Positions 1 to 8,319 of a stretch of 64,000 bases of DNA are shown here, piece after piece. The notes beneath the pieces were generated by a model. The model saw only the letters and a list, made by a program, of their open reading frames with translations. It was not told where the DNA came from and did no database searches. Source of the stretch: Achromobacter sp. MFA1 R4. Lineage in GTDB: Bacteria; Pseudomonadota; Gammaproteobacteria; Burkholderiales; Burkholderiaceae_B. The stretch's first letter is position 1, and the number at the start of each line of letters is the position of its first letter. The stretch is from assembly GCF_900156745.1 (NCBI RefSeq), contig NZ_LT707065.1:806001-870000 (forward strand). Reading direction: 5' to 3'. A program made the position numbers and the translations under genes.

Positions 1-606
1 GTCAACCCTGGCGAGGTGCACGACGGCGCGCCGATCGGCGGCGGCGTGCGCGCCTGGCAGATGCTGTATCTGGATCCGGGGGTGATCGCCCAGGCCGCCG
101 CGGCCTATGAATTCGAGCACCCTGCCCGAAAGCAACCCGGTCTTGCCCGCGACGTCCTGGCGCTGTATGCGCTCGTCACGTCGGGCGCGGCGCCGCTGGC
201 GTGCGAGGCGCTGCTGCTGCGCGTGCTGGCGCAGGCGGGCGGTGCGCGCGGCGCGCCTGCCGCGGTCCCGCCCTCGCGCGGCGTGCCGGCCTCGCTTCGC
301 CATGCGCTGGCCCTGGTCGACGACGATCCGGCCGCCGCGCTGTCGCTGGCCGACCTGGCCGCCGCCAGCGGCCTTGGCCGCTACCAGGTGTTGCGCGCCT
401 TTCGGCGCGCAACCGGGCTGACGCCGCACGCCTACCAGATGCAGCGCCGCCTGCTGCTGGCGCGCCGGCTGATCCGGCAGGGCATGGCGCTGGCCGATGC
501 GGCCGCGGCCGGCGGCTTTGCCGACCAGAGCCACATGACACGCCTGTTCGTGCGCGCCTACGGCGTGTCGCCGCGCGGATACGCACTGGCCGCCCGCGGC
601 GCCTGA
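1..606 (+). CDS. AraC family transcriptional regulator (5' end outside window)
   Basis: The frame is open from base 1, and the first residues read V-N-P-G-E-V-H-D-G, which is the end of the cupin-like ligand-binding half of AraC regulators, so the true start lies upstream of the window. The C-terminal half holds two helix-turn-helix motifs: one around L-A-D-L-A-A-A-S-G-L-G-R-Y, and a second ending in G-F-A-D-Q-S-H-M-T-R-L-F-V-R-A-Y-G-V-S-P. It probably controls the EamA-type exporter that follows on the same strand about 80 bp downstream, a common AraC/DMT pairing (inference). The same subfamily appears again at 12893-13702. Confidence 0.9.
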   Translation, partial: VNPGEVHDGAPIGGGVRAWQMLYLDPGVIAQAAAAYEFEHPARKQPGLARDVLALYALVTSGAAPLACEALLLRVLAQAGGARGAPAAVPPSRGVPASLRHALALVDDDPAAALSLADLAAASGLGRYQVLRAFRRATGLTPHAYQMQRRLLLARRLIRQGMALADAAAAGGFADQSHMTRLFVRAYGVSPRGYALAARGA

Positions 607-688
607 CGGCGCGCCTTCCCGCAATTTCGTTCAAGACCGGATGTGTTCCGGCGCCCTACGCTGCGCCTTTTCCACAAGGACGCACACC

Positions 689-1617
689 ATGGGCATCAGC
701 GAACGAAGGCGCGGCCACGTCTACCTGGCGGCAGCCATGGTGCTGGTGGGCAGCACGGTCACCGTCAGCAAGATCATCGGCGCCGGCTCCCGCCCTTCAC
801 CGCCACCGCGTTGCGCTTTGCGATCGCGCTGCCCTGCTTCGCCCTGCTGATGGCCGCCACCGGCGCGCGCTTCCCCCGGCTGGGCCGGCACGACTGGCTG
901 CTGCTGGCGGTACAGGCCGTCGCCGGGAGCGTCGGCTACACGACGCTGCTCATCGCCGGGCTCCAGCGCACCTCGGCGGTGGACGGCGGCATCATCCTGG
1001 GCACATTGCCGCTGGTGACTGCCGCGATCGCCATGCTGGTGCTGCGCGAACGGCCCGGCAAGCCGGCGCTGGCCGCCATCGGCATCGCCGCGTTCGGCGT
1101 GTGGCTGATGTCGCGCAACGCCCACGACGCGGGGAGCGCGGGGTCGCTGACGGGCAACGCGCTGATCCTGGGCGCGGTGGCCTGCGAAGGCCTCTTCATC
1201 CTCCTGAACAAGCGACTGCGCACGCCGGTCGCGCCGCTGGCGTTGTCGACCCTGATGACGGGCTTCGGACTGGCGTTTTCGGCCCTGGTCTGCCTGGTCG
1301 AAGCGCCCTGGACCGTGTCCCTGACGCCCGCCGCGCTGCTTGCCGTCGGCTACTACGCGCTGGTGCCCACCGTGGGCGGATTCCTGCTCTGGTACGCGGG
1401 CGCTGCGCGGGTGGACGGGGCGGAAGCGGCAATGTTCACGGCCCTGGCGCCGGTATCGGCGGTGCTGCTGGCCGCGGGGCTGCTGGGCGAAGCGCTGTCC
1501 GCCAGCCAGCTCGCCGGCATGGCCTGCGTGCTGGGCGCGGCGCTGGCGCTGGGGCGGGCGCGGGCAGGGCCAGCCCCGTCCCCGGCCCGAAAGCGCACGG
1601 CGTCTACCCGCGGCTGA
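689..1617 (+). pseudogene. EamA/DMT family exporter with an apparent 1-base frameshift
   Basis: The gene starts at the ATG at 689 (M-G-I-S-E-R-R-R-G-H-V-Y-L-A-A-A). It encodes the first transmembrane helix and then leaves frame near 788, where that reading continues only to a stop at 850. The rest of a normal ten-helix EamA permease (L-P-P-F-T-A-T-A-L-R-F-A onward) runs in the next frame to 1617. The join fits loss of one C in the ggctcccgcc stretch: ggc-ctc-ccg would restore the usual G-L-P-P-F. The remaining sequence is intact with both EamA halves. It is either a recent inactivating mutation or a sequencing error. The family exports amino acids or other metabolites. Confidence 0.75.
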
Positions 1618-2116
1618 AGGCCAGCGCGAATTCGTCGGAAAAGATGTCCGCCAGCGACCGCCGCAGGGCCGCCGCGCGCTCCGCGCCGTAGGCCGCCTCG
1701 AAGCGCTGTTGCGCGTCCTTCCAGAGGCGGCGGGACTCCGCCAGCTTCGCGCGGCCCGTCTCGGTGAGTTCGACCCGGCGGCTGCGGCCGTCGAGCGGGT
1801 CGCGCATCATGCGCACATAGCCGTCGCGCTGCAGGGGCTTGAGGTTGTGGGCCAGCGCGGACCGGTCCAGCACCATGGCCCGCGCCAGGTCCGTCATGGA
1901 GGGCGACCCGGCGCGCGCGATATGGACCAGGATGGAATGCTGCGAGACTTTCAGTCCGCACGGCGCCAGCACCGAGTCGTAGAGCTGCGACACGCGGCGC
2001 GTCGCCTTGCGCAACGCGGCGCCGTTGCAGATGAGCGGATCCGTGGGGACGGCGGCGCCAAGAGGCGGGGCATCGGACATGGCAGGCGGCATGGGTAAGT
2101 CTGCGGGTGAGGACAT
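1604..2116 (-). CDS. MarR family transcriptional regulator
   Basis: A 170-residue protein with a winged-helix MarR domain: the recognition region is around L-A-R-A-M-V-L-D-R-S-A-L-A-H-N-L-K-P-L, followed by the wing R-D-P-L-D-G-R-S-R-R-V-E-L-T. The start is taken at M-S-S-P-A-D-L at 2116; internal Met codons (M-P-P-A-M, M-S-D-A) are alternatives because the first 30 residues are poorly conserved. It is divergent from the MATE pump gene, the classic arrangement for a repressor of a drug efflux gene, and its 3' end overlaps the exporter gene by 14 bp convergently. The ligand is unknown. Confidence 0.85.
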   Translation of the reverse strand: MSSPADLPMPPAMSDAPPLGAAVPTDPLICNGAALRKATRRVSQLYDSVLAPCGLKVSQHSILVHIARAGSPSMTDLARAMVLDRSALAHNLKPLQRDGYVRMMRDPLDGRSRRVELTETGRAKLAESRRLWKDAQQRFEAAYGAERAAALRRSLADIFSDEFALAFSRG

Positions 2117-2142
2117 AACGCTACTGCCGGGGCGGTCCCGCG

Positions 2143-2170
2143 TCCAGTGCGTGATTTCCAGTGCGTGATT
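2143..2170. repeat. Perfect 14-bp tandem duplication in the marR-MATE intergenic region
   Basis: The 14-mer tccagtgcgtgatt occurs twice head to tail (2143-2156 and 2157-2170). The second copy ends in the TT of the putative -35 box of the MATE gene. It could be a duplicated MarR half-site or a recent slippage duplication. Confidence 0.7.
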
Positions 2171-2198
2171 GACAGATATTGGCATATGCACGTAAATT
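2169..2198 (+). promoter_or_regulatory. Predicted sigma-70 promoter of the MATE gene
   Basis: A perfect -35 hexamer TTGACA (2169-2174) is followed after 18 bp by TAAATT (2193-2198, 4 of 6 matches to the -10 consensus) in a locally AT-rich stretch of otherwise GC-rich DNA. It sits between the divergent marR and MATE genes and argues for the downstream ATG at 2231 as translation start. Confidence 0.5.
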
Positions 2199-2230
2199 TT
2201 ATCGACCTTTTTCACAGGCCTGCCCCGTCC

Positions 2231-3631
2231 ATGCCAGCGACTGCCCCGCCCCGCCCCGCCAATGCGCGCTTGCAGGCCATGCTTCACGCCCCCATCGCGC
2301 CCACGCTCGCGCGGCTGGCCTGGCCCAATATCCTGATGATGCTCGCGCAGTCCTCCACCGGCCTGATCGAGACCTGGTTCCTGGCGCGGCTGGGCACGCC
2401 CGTGCTGGCGGGCGTGGCGCTGGTGGTGCCGGTGCTGATGCTGATGCAGAACATGTCGCAGGGCGCGATGGGCGGCGGAATCTCCGCCGCCGTCGCGCGG
2501 GCCCTGGGCGGAGGCCGGCAGCTTGAAGCGGACCAGCTCGTGCTGCACGCCGTCGTCCTCAATGCGCTGCTGGGCATCGTCTTCTGCGTGCTGCTGCTGG
2601 CGTTCGGGCCGGCGCTGTACCGGGCGCTGGGCGCCGAGGGCGCGGCGCTCGACGCGGCGCTGGCCTATTCCAACGTCATCTTCGGCGGCATCGTCCTGAT
2701 GTGGCTGATGAACGCGTTCGCCAGCGCCATCCGCGGCACGGGCAACATGCTGGTGCCCGGCGCGGTGATCTGCGGCGGCGCGCTGCTGCTGGTGCCGCTC
2801 TCGCCCTGCCTGATTTTCGGATGGGGGCCCTTCCCGGCCCTGGGCGTGGCGGGCGGCGGCTGGGCGCTGGTGATCTACTACGCCGTGGGCACGCTCATCC
2901 TGGGCGCGTACTGCGCCAGCGGCCGCAATGCGGCCCGGCTGGTATCCAGCAAGCTGCACGCGGGACTCATGCGCAGCATCCTGAGCGTGGGCGCGCTGGC
3001 CACCATCAACCCGCTGCTGACCAACGCGCTGGTGGCCCTGACCGCCGCGCTGGTGGGCGCCTATTCGGGCGAGGCCGCCCTGGCGGGCTACGGGGTCGCG
3101 GTGCGCCTGGAATATCTGCTGATGCCGATTGCCTTCGGCCTGGGCGCCCCGATGGTGGCGATGGTGGGGTCCAACATCGGCGCGGGCCAACCGGAGCGCG
3201 CCATGCGCATCGCCCTGACCGGCGGCGCGATGGCCTTCGTGCTGGCCGAAGCCATCGGGCTGGCGGCGGCGTTCTTTCCCGAAGCGTGGCTGCGCCTGTT
3301 CGGCGCGCAGGACCACATGCTGCAGGCCGGCGCGGACTACCTGCGCATCGTCGGTCCGGTGTATGGCTTTTTTGCGCTGGGCTTTTCGCTGTATTTCGCG
3401 TCGCAGGGCGCGGGGCGCCTGAAATGGCCGCTCACCGCGGGATTCCTGCGCCTGCTCGTCGGCATCGGCGCGGGCGGCATCGCGCTGCACCTGACCGGCT
3501 CGCTGACAGTGTTTTTCGTGTTCTCGGCCGTGGCGATGTGCCTGTATGGGCTGATCATCCTGGCGGCCGTCGCGTCGGGCTCCTGGTTCGACCGCGGGCA
3601 TCTGCCGGGACGCCGGCTGTTCGCGCGATAG
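2231..3631 (+). CDS. MATE family multidrug efflux transporter
   Basis: A 466-residue integral membrane protein with about 12 hydrophobic helices arranged as two similar MatE halves (roughly residues 20-210 and 240-450). Family-typical parts include P-N-I-L-M-M-L-A-Q near the N-terminus and A-I-R-G-T-G-N in the first half. MATE proteins expel cationic drugs by Na+ or H+ antiport across the inner membrane. Earlier in-frame starts at 2147 (GTG) and 2186 exist, but they precede or overlap the predicted promoter, so 2231 is preferred. Divergent from the marR gene; the 3' end overlaps the convergent LysR gene by 77 bp. Confidence 0.9.
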   Translation: MPATAPPRPANARLQAMLHAPIAPTLARLAWPNILMMLAQSSTGLIETWFLARLGTPVLAGVALVVPVLMLMQNMSQGAMGGGISAAVARALGGGRQLEADQLVLHAVVLNALLGIVFCVLLLAFGPALYRALGAEGAALDAALAYSNVIFGGIVLMWLMNAFASAIRGTGNMLVPGAVICGGALLLVPLSPCLIFGWGPFPALGVAGGGWALVIYYAVGTLILGAYCASGRNAARLVSSKLHAGLMRSILSVGALATINPLLTNALVALTAALVGAYSGEAALAGYGVAVRLEYLLMPIAFGLGAPMVAMVGSNIGAGQPERAMRIALTGGAMAFVLAEAIGLAAAFFPEAWLRLFGAQDHMLQAGADYLRIVGPVYGFFALGFSLYFASQGAGRLKWPLTAGFLRLLVGIGAGGIALHLTGSLTVFFVFSAVAMCLYGLIILAAVASGSWFDRGHLPGRRLFAR

Positions 3632-4520
3632 GCGCCACCGGCGCGTCACGCAAGGCGTACGCCACGAGGTCGGCCGCATAGGCGGGCAGGTCGTCGCGCA
3701 CGCACAGCACCAGGTCGCGGTCGGCCCACGCGTCGGCCAGCGCCACCCGGGCCACCCCGGCCGCGCGGCCATATCGCACGGCGGCCGCGCGCGGCACGAT
3801 GGCGACACCCACGCCCTGCCCCACCATCCTGCAGACGGCCTCGAAACCGCGCAGCCGCACGCGGTAGGACAAGGGCTTGCCGCTGCGGCGCGCGTGGTGC
3901 GCGATGTGTTCCTCGAGCGCGCTGCCCTGCACCAGTCCCACGAATTCATGCCCGGCCACGTCGTCCAGCTGCACCTGCGGCCGCGCCGCGAGCGGATGGC
4001 CCCGCGGCACGATCAGTGTCAGCGGATCGTGGCGGAAGATGCGCGTGCGCAGGCCATGCAGGTCGGCCGAGTCCGCCAGCACCCCGATGTCGCACGCGCC
4101 GGCGCGCAGCGCATCGGCGATCTCGTGGCTGAGCCGCTCTTCCAGGTCGACGGAGATGCGCGGATGGTCTTTGAGAAACGCGCCCAGCACCGGCGGCAGG
4201 TATTCGCTGAGCGCCGTGGTGTTGCACAGCACGCGCACGTGCCCCGCCAGGCCGAGGCCGTAATGGTCCAGCTCGCCGCGCATGCGGTCGATCTGGCCCA
4301 GCACCAGCCGGGCGTGGTGGACCAGGGTACGTCCGGCCGGCGTGGCGTCGACGCCGCGCGGCTCGCGCACCAGCAGCGCCACGCCCAGCGCGTCTTCCAT
4401 GCCCCGGATGCGCTCGCTGGCCGACGCCAGCGTCATGTGCGAACGGCGCGCGCCGCCCGTGATGGAGCCGCTTTCGTGCACGTTGAGAAAGAGACGAAGA
4501 TCGGTCAGGTCGAATCGCAT
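3555..4520 (-). CDS. LysR family transcriptional regulator
   Basis: A 321-residue protein. The N-terminal winged HTH (M-R-F-D-L-T-D-L-R-L-F-L-N-V, then the recognition helix around S-H-M-T-L-A-S-A-S-E-R-I-R) is followed by a periplasmic-binding-protein-like effector domain from about residue 90. The last 30 residues are Arg/Pro-rich, extend past the usual LysR end, and lie inside the convergent MATE gene. It is divergent from the TSUP permease gene at 4804 across a 283-bp gap, so that gene is the likely target (inference). Confidence 0.88.
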   Translation of the reverse strand: MRFDLTDLRLFLNVHESGSITGGARRSHMTLASASERIRGMEDALGVALLVREPRGVDATPAGRTLVHHARLVLGQIDRMRGELDHYGLGLAGHVRVLCNTTALSEYLPPVLGAFLKDHPRISVDLEERLSHEIADALRAGACDIGVLADSADLHGLRTRIFRHDPLTLIVPRGHPLAARPQVQLDDVAGHEFVGLVQGSALEEHIAHHARRSGKPLSYRVRLRGFEAVCRMVGQGVGVAIVPRAAAVRYGRAAGVARVALADAWADRDLVLCVRDDLPAYAADLVAYALRDAPVAPIARTAGVPADARGRTRSPTRRPPG

Positions 4521-4803
4521 GAAAAAAGCGTAGCACGCCAGCCTCAGGCGCTGCCATAGCCTGGGTACGCAAGATCCCGATAGGCACGTGTGCATCACGC
4601 ACGACAGAATGCGACCCGTACCCACCCCGATTAGGAAATGCCGTGCATATCGCAATCCTGCACCTTTTCGCCACGCGCCGGCCGCCGTCGGCGTTGGCCG
4701 CGATGGCGAACCCTGCCTCAGGCCTGGCCGAAGCGAAACGCGGATCGGACCGTGACATCTTTGCTGCCCGGCGGCACGCGCCGCCCGCCCCCTGCGAGGC
4801 CGC

Positions 4804-5577
4804 ATGAACCTCCTCGATCCGGCGCTGCTGGGCGCCATCGTTGCCGTGTTCGTGCTGGCCGGCGTGGTCAAGGGCGTCGTGGGCCTGGGCCTGCCCACCA
4901 TTTCCATGGCATTGCTGGCGCTGGTGATGGCCCCGGCGCAGGCGGCAGCGCTGCTGATCGTGCCGTCGCTGATCACCAATCTCTGGCAGGCGCGGCCCTG
5001 GGCCACGCTGGGCGCGGTCCTGCGCCGCATCGCGGGCATGCAGGCGGGCGTCTGCGCCGGGACGCTCGCCGGCGCGCTGTGGCTGGGCCCACCCTCCGGC
5101 CAGTGGGCCGGCGTGTGTCTCGGACTGGCGCTGGCGGCCTATGCCGCCTGGGGCCTGTTCGGCGCGCCGCCCCAACTGCCGCCAGATATGCCGCCCCGCC
5201 GCGCCCAGTTGCTGGGCGCGGCCGCCGGCGCGCTCACCGGCGTGATCACTGCCGCCACGGGCGTGTTCGTCATCCCCGCCGTGCCGTATCTGCAGGCGCT
5301 GGATCTGGACAAGGATCAGCTCATCCAGGCCATGGGGATTTCCTTCACGGTCTCGACCGTGGCGCTGGCCGCGGGGTTGGGACTGAATGGCGGATACACC
5401 GCCGGCGCCGCGGGCGCCTCGCTCCTGATGCTGCTGCCCGCGCTGGCCGGCATGGCCCTGGGCCAGCGGCTGCGTCACCGGCTGTCGGCGCGCACGTTCA
5501 AACTGTGCTTCATGGTCAGCCTGGCGCTGCTGGGCGCCTATCAGGCCGCGCGCGGCCTGGCGGTCATCGGGGCCTAG
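4804..5577 (+). CDS. TSUP family (TauE/SafE) membrane permease
   Basis: A 257-residue protein of about eight hydrophobic helices with the two-fold TauE/SafE repeat: the first copy starts around V-V-K-G-V-V-G-L-G-L-P-T, the second around A-A-A-G-A-L-T-G-V-I-T-A-A-T-G. The family moves small sulfur-containing or organic anions such as sulfite or sulfoacetate; the substrate here is unknown. A GAGG Shine-Dalgarno lies 5 bases before the ATG. The stop overlaps the stop of the convergent SDR gene (4 bp). Confidence 0.88.
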   Translation: MNLLDPALLGAIVAVFVLAGVVKGVVGLGLPTISMALLALVMAPAQAAALLIVPSLITNLWQARPWATLGAVLRRIAGMQAGVCAGTLAGALWLGPPSGQWAGVCLGLALAAYAAWGLFGAPPQLPPDMPPRRAQLLGAAAGALTGVITAATGVFVIPAVPYLQALDLDKDQLIQAMGISFTVSTVALAAGLGLNGGYTAGAAGASLLMLLPALAGMALGQRLRHRLSARTFKLCFMVSLALLGAYQAARGLAVIGA

Positions 5578-6389
5578 GCGGCCAGCCGCCGTTCATCCAC
5601 GAAGCCGATCGACACCGACATCTCGCGCCAGCGCGCCAGTTCCTGCTGCACCGCCTGGATCTTGCCGCGCGCCTGGTCGAATGCGTCGCGGCCCAGGAAC
5701 AGGTGCAGGGGCGCGTACTGGGCCTGCGCGGCATGGATCAGCGCCTGCGCCGCCTTGACCGGATCGCCGCCCTGGTCCGGCGCGCGCGGCCCGCGCGCGG
5801 ACAGTTCGGGCGAACCGCCGGGATCGCCGGCGCGCATCGCGCCCGGATAGACGAGCGACACGCGGATGCCCAGCGGCGCGGCCTCGGCGGCCAGGGTTTC
5901 GGTCAGGCCGCTGACCGCGAACTTGGCGGCGCTGTAGGCGCCCCACTGCGCGCAGCGCCCGTCAAAGCCCAGGATCGACGAGATGTTGAACACATGCCCG
6001 CCGCGCTGCGCGCGCAGGCGCGGCATCACGGCGCGGATGACGTTCAGCACGCCGAACACATGGGTATCGAAGGCGCCGCGCAGTTGCGCATCCGACAGGC
6101 TGTCCAGCGTCCCTTGCGGCCCCTGCCCCGCCCCGTTCACCACCACGTCGATGCCGCCGAACGCGGCAATGGTCGCGTCCACGGCGCGGCGCACGGCGCG
6201 TTCGTCGGCCAGGTTGACCGTCAGGGGCAGAAAGCGGCCTTCCAGCTTGGCGCCCACCGCCTCCAGCAATGCATCGCCGTCGCCCGACGTGGCCGCCACC
6301 TTGTGGCCCTGGTCCAGCAGCATTTTGACGAGCACCAGGCCCAACCCCGCCGACGCATCCGTCACCAGCCAGATTTTTTCCGTGTTCAT
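5574..6389 (-). CDS. Short-chain dehydrogenase/reductase (SDR)
   Basis: A 271-residue classical SDR. The nucleotide-binding turn is altered to D-A-S-A-G-L-G (canonical T-G-x3-G-x-G), there is N-G-A-G instead of N-N-A-G, and the catalytic tetrad region is present as S-S-I and Y-S-A-A-K. An AAGGGA ribosome site lies 6 bases before the ATG at 6389. Such proteins oxidise or reduce alcohols and ketones with NAD(P); the substrate cannot be read from sequence. The altered glycine motif could affect cofactor affinity. Confidence 0.87.
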   Translation of the reverse strand: MNTEKIWLVTDASAGLGLVLVKMLLDQGHKVAATSGDGDALLEAVGAKLEGRFLPLTVNLADERAVRRAVDATIAAFGGIDVVVNGAGQGPQGTLDSLSDAQLRGAFDTHVFGVLNVIRAVMPRLRAQRGGHVFNISSILGFDGRCAQWGAYSAAKFAVSGLTETLAAEAAPLGIRVSLVYPGAMRAGDPGGSPELSARGPRAPDQGGDPVKAAQALIHAAQAQYAPLHLFLGRDAFDQARGKIQAVQQELARWREMSVSIGFVDERRLAA

Positions 6390-6701
6390 GTGATTCCCTT
6401 CCCTTGCTCGCGGCGGCCGGCGAGATGCCTGCCCCCCCCGGTCCGAGGCTGGCGCGCTCCGCAGAGCCGATGGCCAGCACGGCCCTGGACAGGATAGTAA
6501 GAACCGGGGATAGGCCCGTACAGGCTCGATCTTGCGTGAAACCTGCCTATTTCTACGGCGATGCGCGCGGGGCCGTCCGGACGCGGACATCCGGCGCGGC
6601 CGGCAGGCCCGCCCGATATGGCGGATAATCCGTCTGTTTGCCGCCGCCACGCGCGGCGGATCATTGCGGCGCCTTTTGCCCCGCAGCTTTCGGAGTCAGC
6701 T
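6390..6701. other. 312-bp intergenic region
   Basis: Lies between two divergent genes (SDR on minus, small conserved protein on plus). It must contain both 5' ends, but no convincing sigma-70 pair, strong hairpin or coding frame with a ribosome site was found. Confidence 0.6.
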
Positions 6702-7034
6702 ATGTATCGCGGCATTGAGGCGATCGAACACTTCATGGAATCCATCGGCCTGCCCTGGCAGCCCGGCAAGACCGCGCGCGCCGAACTGCGCGCCAGCTAC
6801 CGTATCGGCAACACCCGTCCGCTGGGCATCGACTGCACGCTGGTGGAGTTCCACTGCGACGCCAAGCGGGCCAAGGTATGGGTGCCGGAATTCTCGCGCA
6901 CGAGTTTTCACCAGTGGTTCGAGGTGCCCTACCAGGAGTTCGAATTCACGCCCGGCGGCTCCATGCTCAAGATCAAGGCCGCGGCCCGCGGCAACGCGCC
7001 GCCCTACAGCGTGGGCATCAAGCCGCTGGCCTGA
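6702..7034 (+). CDS. Conserved small protein of unknown function
   Basis: A 110-residue soluble protein starting M-Y-R-G-I-E-A-I-E-H-F. A GGAG Shine-Dalgarno lies 6 bases upstream of the ATG at 6702, which is why this start is chosen over upstream codons. It is rich in aromatic and charged residues, with no signal peptide or membrane segment. The periodic hydrophobic pattern (C-T-L-V-E-F-H-C-D, K-V-W-V-P-E-F) suggests a compact beta-rich fold. I do not recognise a family or function. It is convergent with the GNAT gene. Confidence 0.75.
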   Translation: MYRGIEAIEHFMESIGLPWQPGKTARAELRASYRIGNTRPLGIDCTLVEFHCDAKRAKVWVPEFSRTSFHQWFEVPYQEFEFTPGGSMLKIKAAARGNAPPYSVGIKPLA

Positions 7035-7055
7035 TCGCCTCGCCGGGCACGCCGT

Positions 7056-7592
7056 TCAGAGCTGCTTGTACATGATCGTCGTGCCGTCCACCTTGGCCGG
7101 GTCGACCGGATCGCGCGCAAAGCCCGGAATCACCCCCACCGTCTGATAGCCCAGCGCCGCATACAGCGGCTCGGCCGCGTCGCCCGTGCGCGTGTCCAGG
7201 GTGAGCAGGCTGCGGTTCAGCCGGACCGCCATGGCCTCGACCTCGCGCATCAGCCGGCGCGCAATGCCCTGCCGGCGCCAGTCCGGATGCACCAGCAGCT
7301 TGCGCACCTCGGCGCGGTGCGGCTGGTTGGGCGGCGTGTCGGTATCGAGCTGCACGGAACCCGCGATCCGTCCGTCCACGCGCGCCGCCCACAGGGTGAG
7401 CGCGCCGCTCCGCACGCCCGGCAGCACCTTGCCGCGCCAGAACGACGCCGCGTCCTCAAGGGTGTAGGGCAAGACGAAACTGACGCTGGCGCCCGCGTGC
7501 ACGCAGGCGTGCAGCAGGGTGGCGAGCTCGGGCACGGCGGCCGCGGCGGCGTCGGCCGGCAGCGGCATCACTTCAAGGCAGGCAGAGGTCAT
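7056..7592 (-). CDS. GNAT family N-acetyltransferase
   Basis: A 178-residue single GNAT domain. The acetyl-CoA pyrophosphate loop is visible as R-R-Q-G-I-A-R-R-L-M after the strand V-R-K-L-L-V-H-P, and the C-terminal A-L-Y-x-x-L-G-Y-like element reads P-L-Y-A-A-L-G-Y. It would acetylate a small molecule or protein amine; the substrate is unknown. It lies 8 bp downstream of the XRE-cupin regulator on the same strand, so the two are probably co-transcribed, a common pairing in proteobacteria. Confidence 0.88.
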   Translation of the reverse strand: MTSACLEVMPLPADAAAAAVPELATLLHACVHAGASVSFVLPYTLEDAASFWRGKVLPGVRSGALTLWAARVDGRIAGSVQLDTDTPPNQPHRAEVRKLLVHPDWRRQGIARRLMREVEAMAVRLNRSLLTLDTRTGDAAEPLYAALGYQTVGVIPGFARDPVDPAKVDGTTIMYKQL

Positions 7593-7600
7593 GGCGGGGC

Positions 7601-8176
7601 TCAGACGATGAAAAGCAGATAACGGGCGCCGCTGTGCGGCGGGGTCGCGAAGGCGCTGGCGCCGAACAGCTGATAGCGCAGGCAGTCGCCCGGAAGCAGC
7701 CGATGCGCCTGGCCATCCACGGTGATGGACAGTTCGCCATCCAGCATCAGCAGATGGTGTTCCAGCCCCGGGCGCGGCGATTGTTCATAGGCGATGCGGG
7801 CGTTCGCGGCCAGTTCGCAGGCCAGCACCTCGCCCGCGAGCCGCTGCGACGGCGGCGACACCGACCGGCGCCGGAAGCCGACGGAGTCGTCCACCCACAC
7901 CGCCTGCGCCTGTTCGGGCACCCGGGCGACGAAGTCGTCCTCGACCATCAGCATCAGGCGCGACATGGTCAGACCATAGGCGGCGCACAGTTTGCCGAGC
8001 ACGCTGGCGGTCGGACTGACCTCGGCATTTTCGAGCCGCGAGAGCGTCGCGCGGCTGATGCCGGCGCGGCCGGCCAGATCGTCCAGGGACCACCCCCGGT
8101 CCTGGCGCAGCATTTTGAGGCGGGCGGCAAGACGATGATCCAGCCCGGCGTCGGCGGCGGTCGTTGATTTTTCCAT
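7601..8176 (-). CDS. XRE family regulator with C-terminal cupin domain
   Basis: A 191-residue protein. Residues about 15-70 form a Cro/CI-type HTH (S-L-D-D-L-A-G-R-A-G-I-S-R-A-T-L-S-R-L-E), and residues about 110-190 form a small cupin barrel (G-L-E-H-H-L-L-M-L-D-G-E-L, P-G-D-C-L-R-Y). Such proteins sense a small molecule in the cupin and repress nearby genes. Start at the ATG at 8176. The palindrome at 8181-8193 sits just upstream of the start and may be an autoregulatory operator. Confidence 0.9.
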   Translation of the reverse strand: MEKSTTAADAGLDHRLAARLKMLRQDRGWSLDDLAGRAGISRATLSRLENAEVSPTASVLGKLCAAYGLTMSRLMLMVEDDFVARVPEQAQAVWVDDSVGFRRRSVSPPSQRLAGEVLACELAANARIAYEQSPRPGLEHHLLMLDGELSITVDGQAHRLLPGDCLRYQLFGASAFATPPHSGARYLLFIV

Positions 8177-8180
8177 AATC

Positions 8181-8193
8181 GGGAATTTATCCC
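8181..8193. promoter_or_regulatory. Inverted repeat upstream of the XRE-cupin gene
   Basis: GGGA-atTta-TCCC, a 4-bp dyad in a locally AT-rich stretch, 5 bp upstream of the XRE start codon. Position and symmetry fit an operator for the XRE protein, but the dyad is short. Confidence 0.35.
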
Positions 8194-8319
8194 AGATATG
8201 AAATTCGGTCGACTGCGTGTATTCCCCAATGCGGATCCCGCCCGGCAACCGGGACACTAGGAAAGAACCGCGCCGGATTCGGCACAATAGCGGTCATGCC
8301 AACGGCCTGACTCCCCTAC

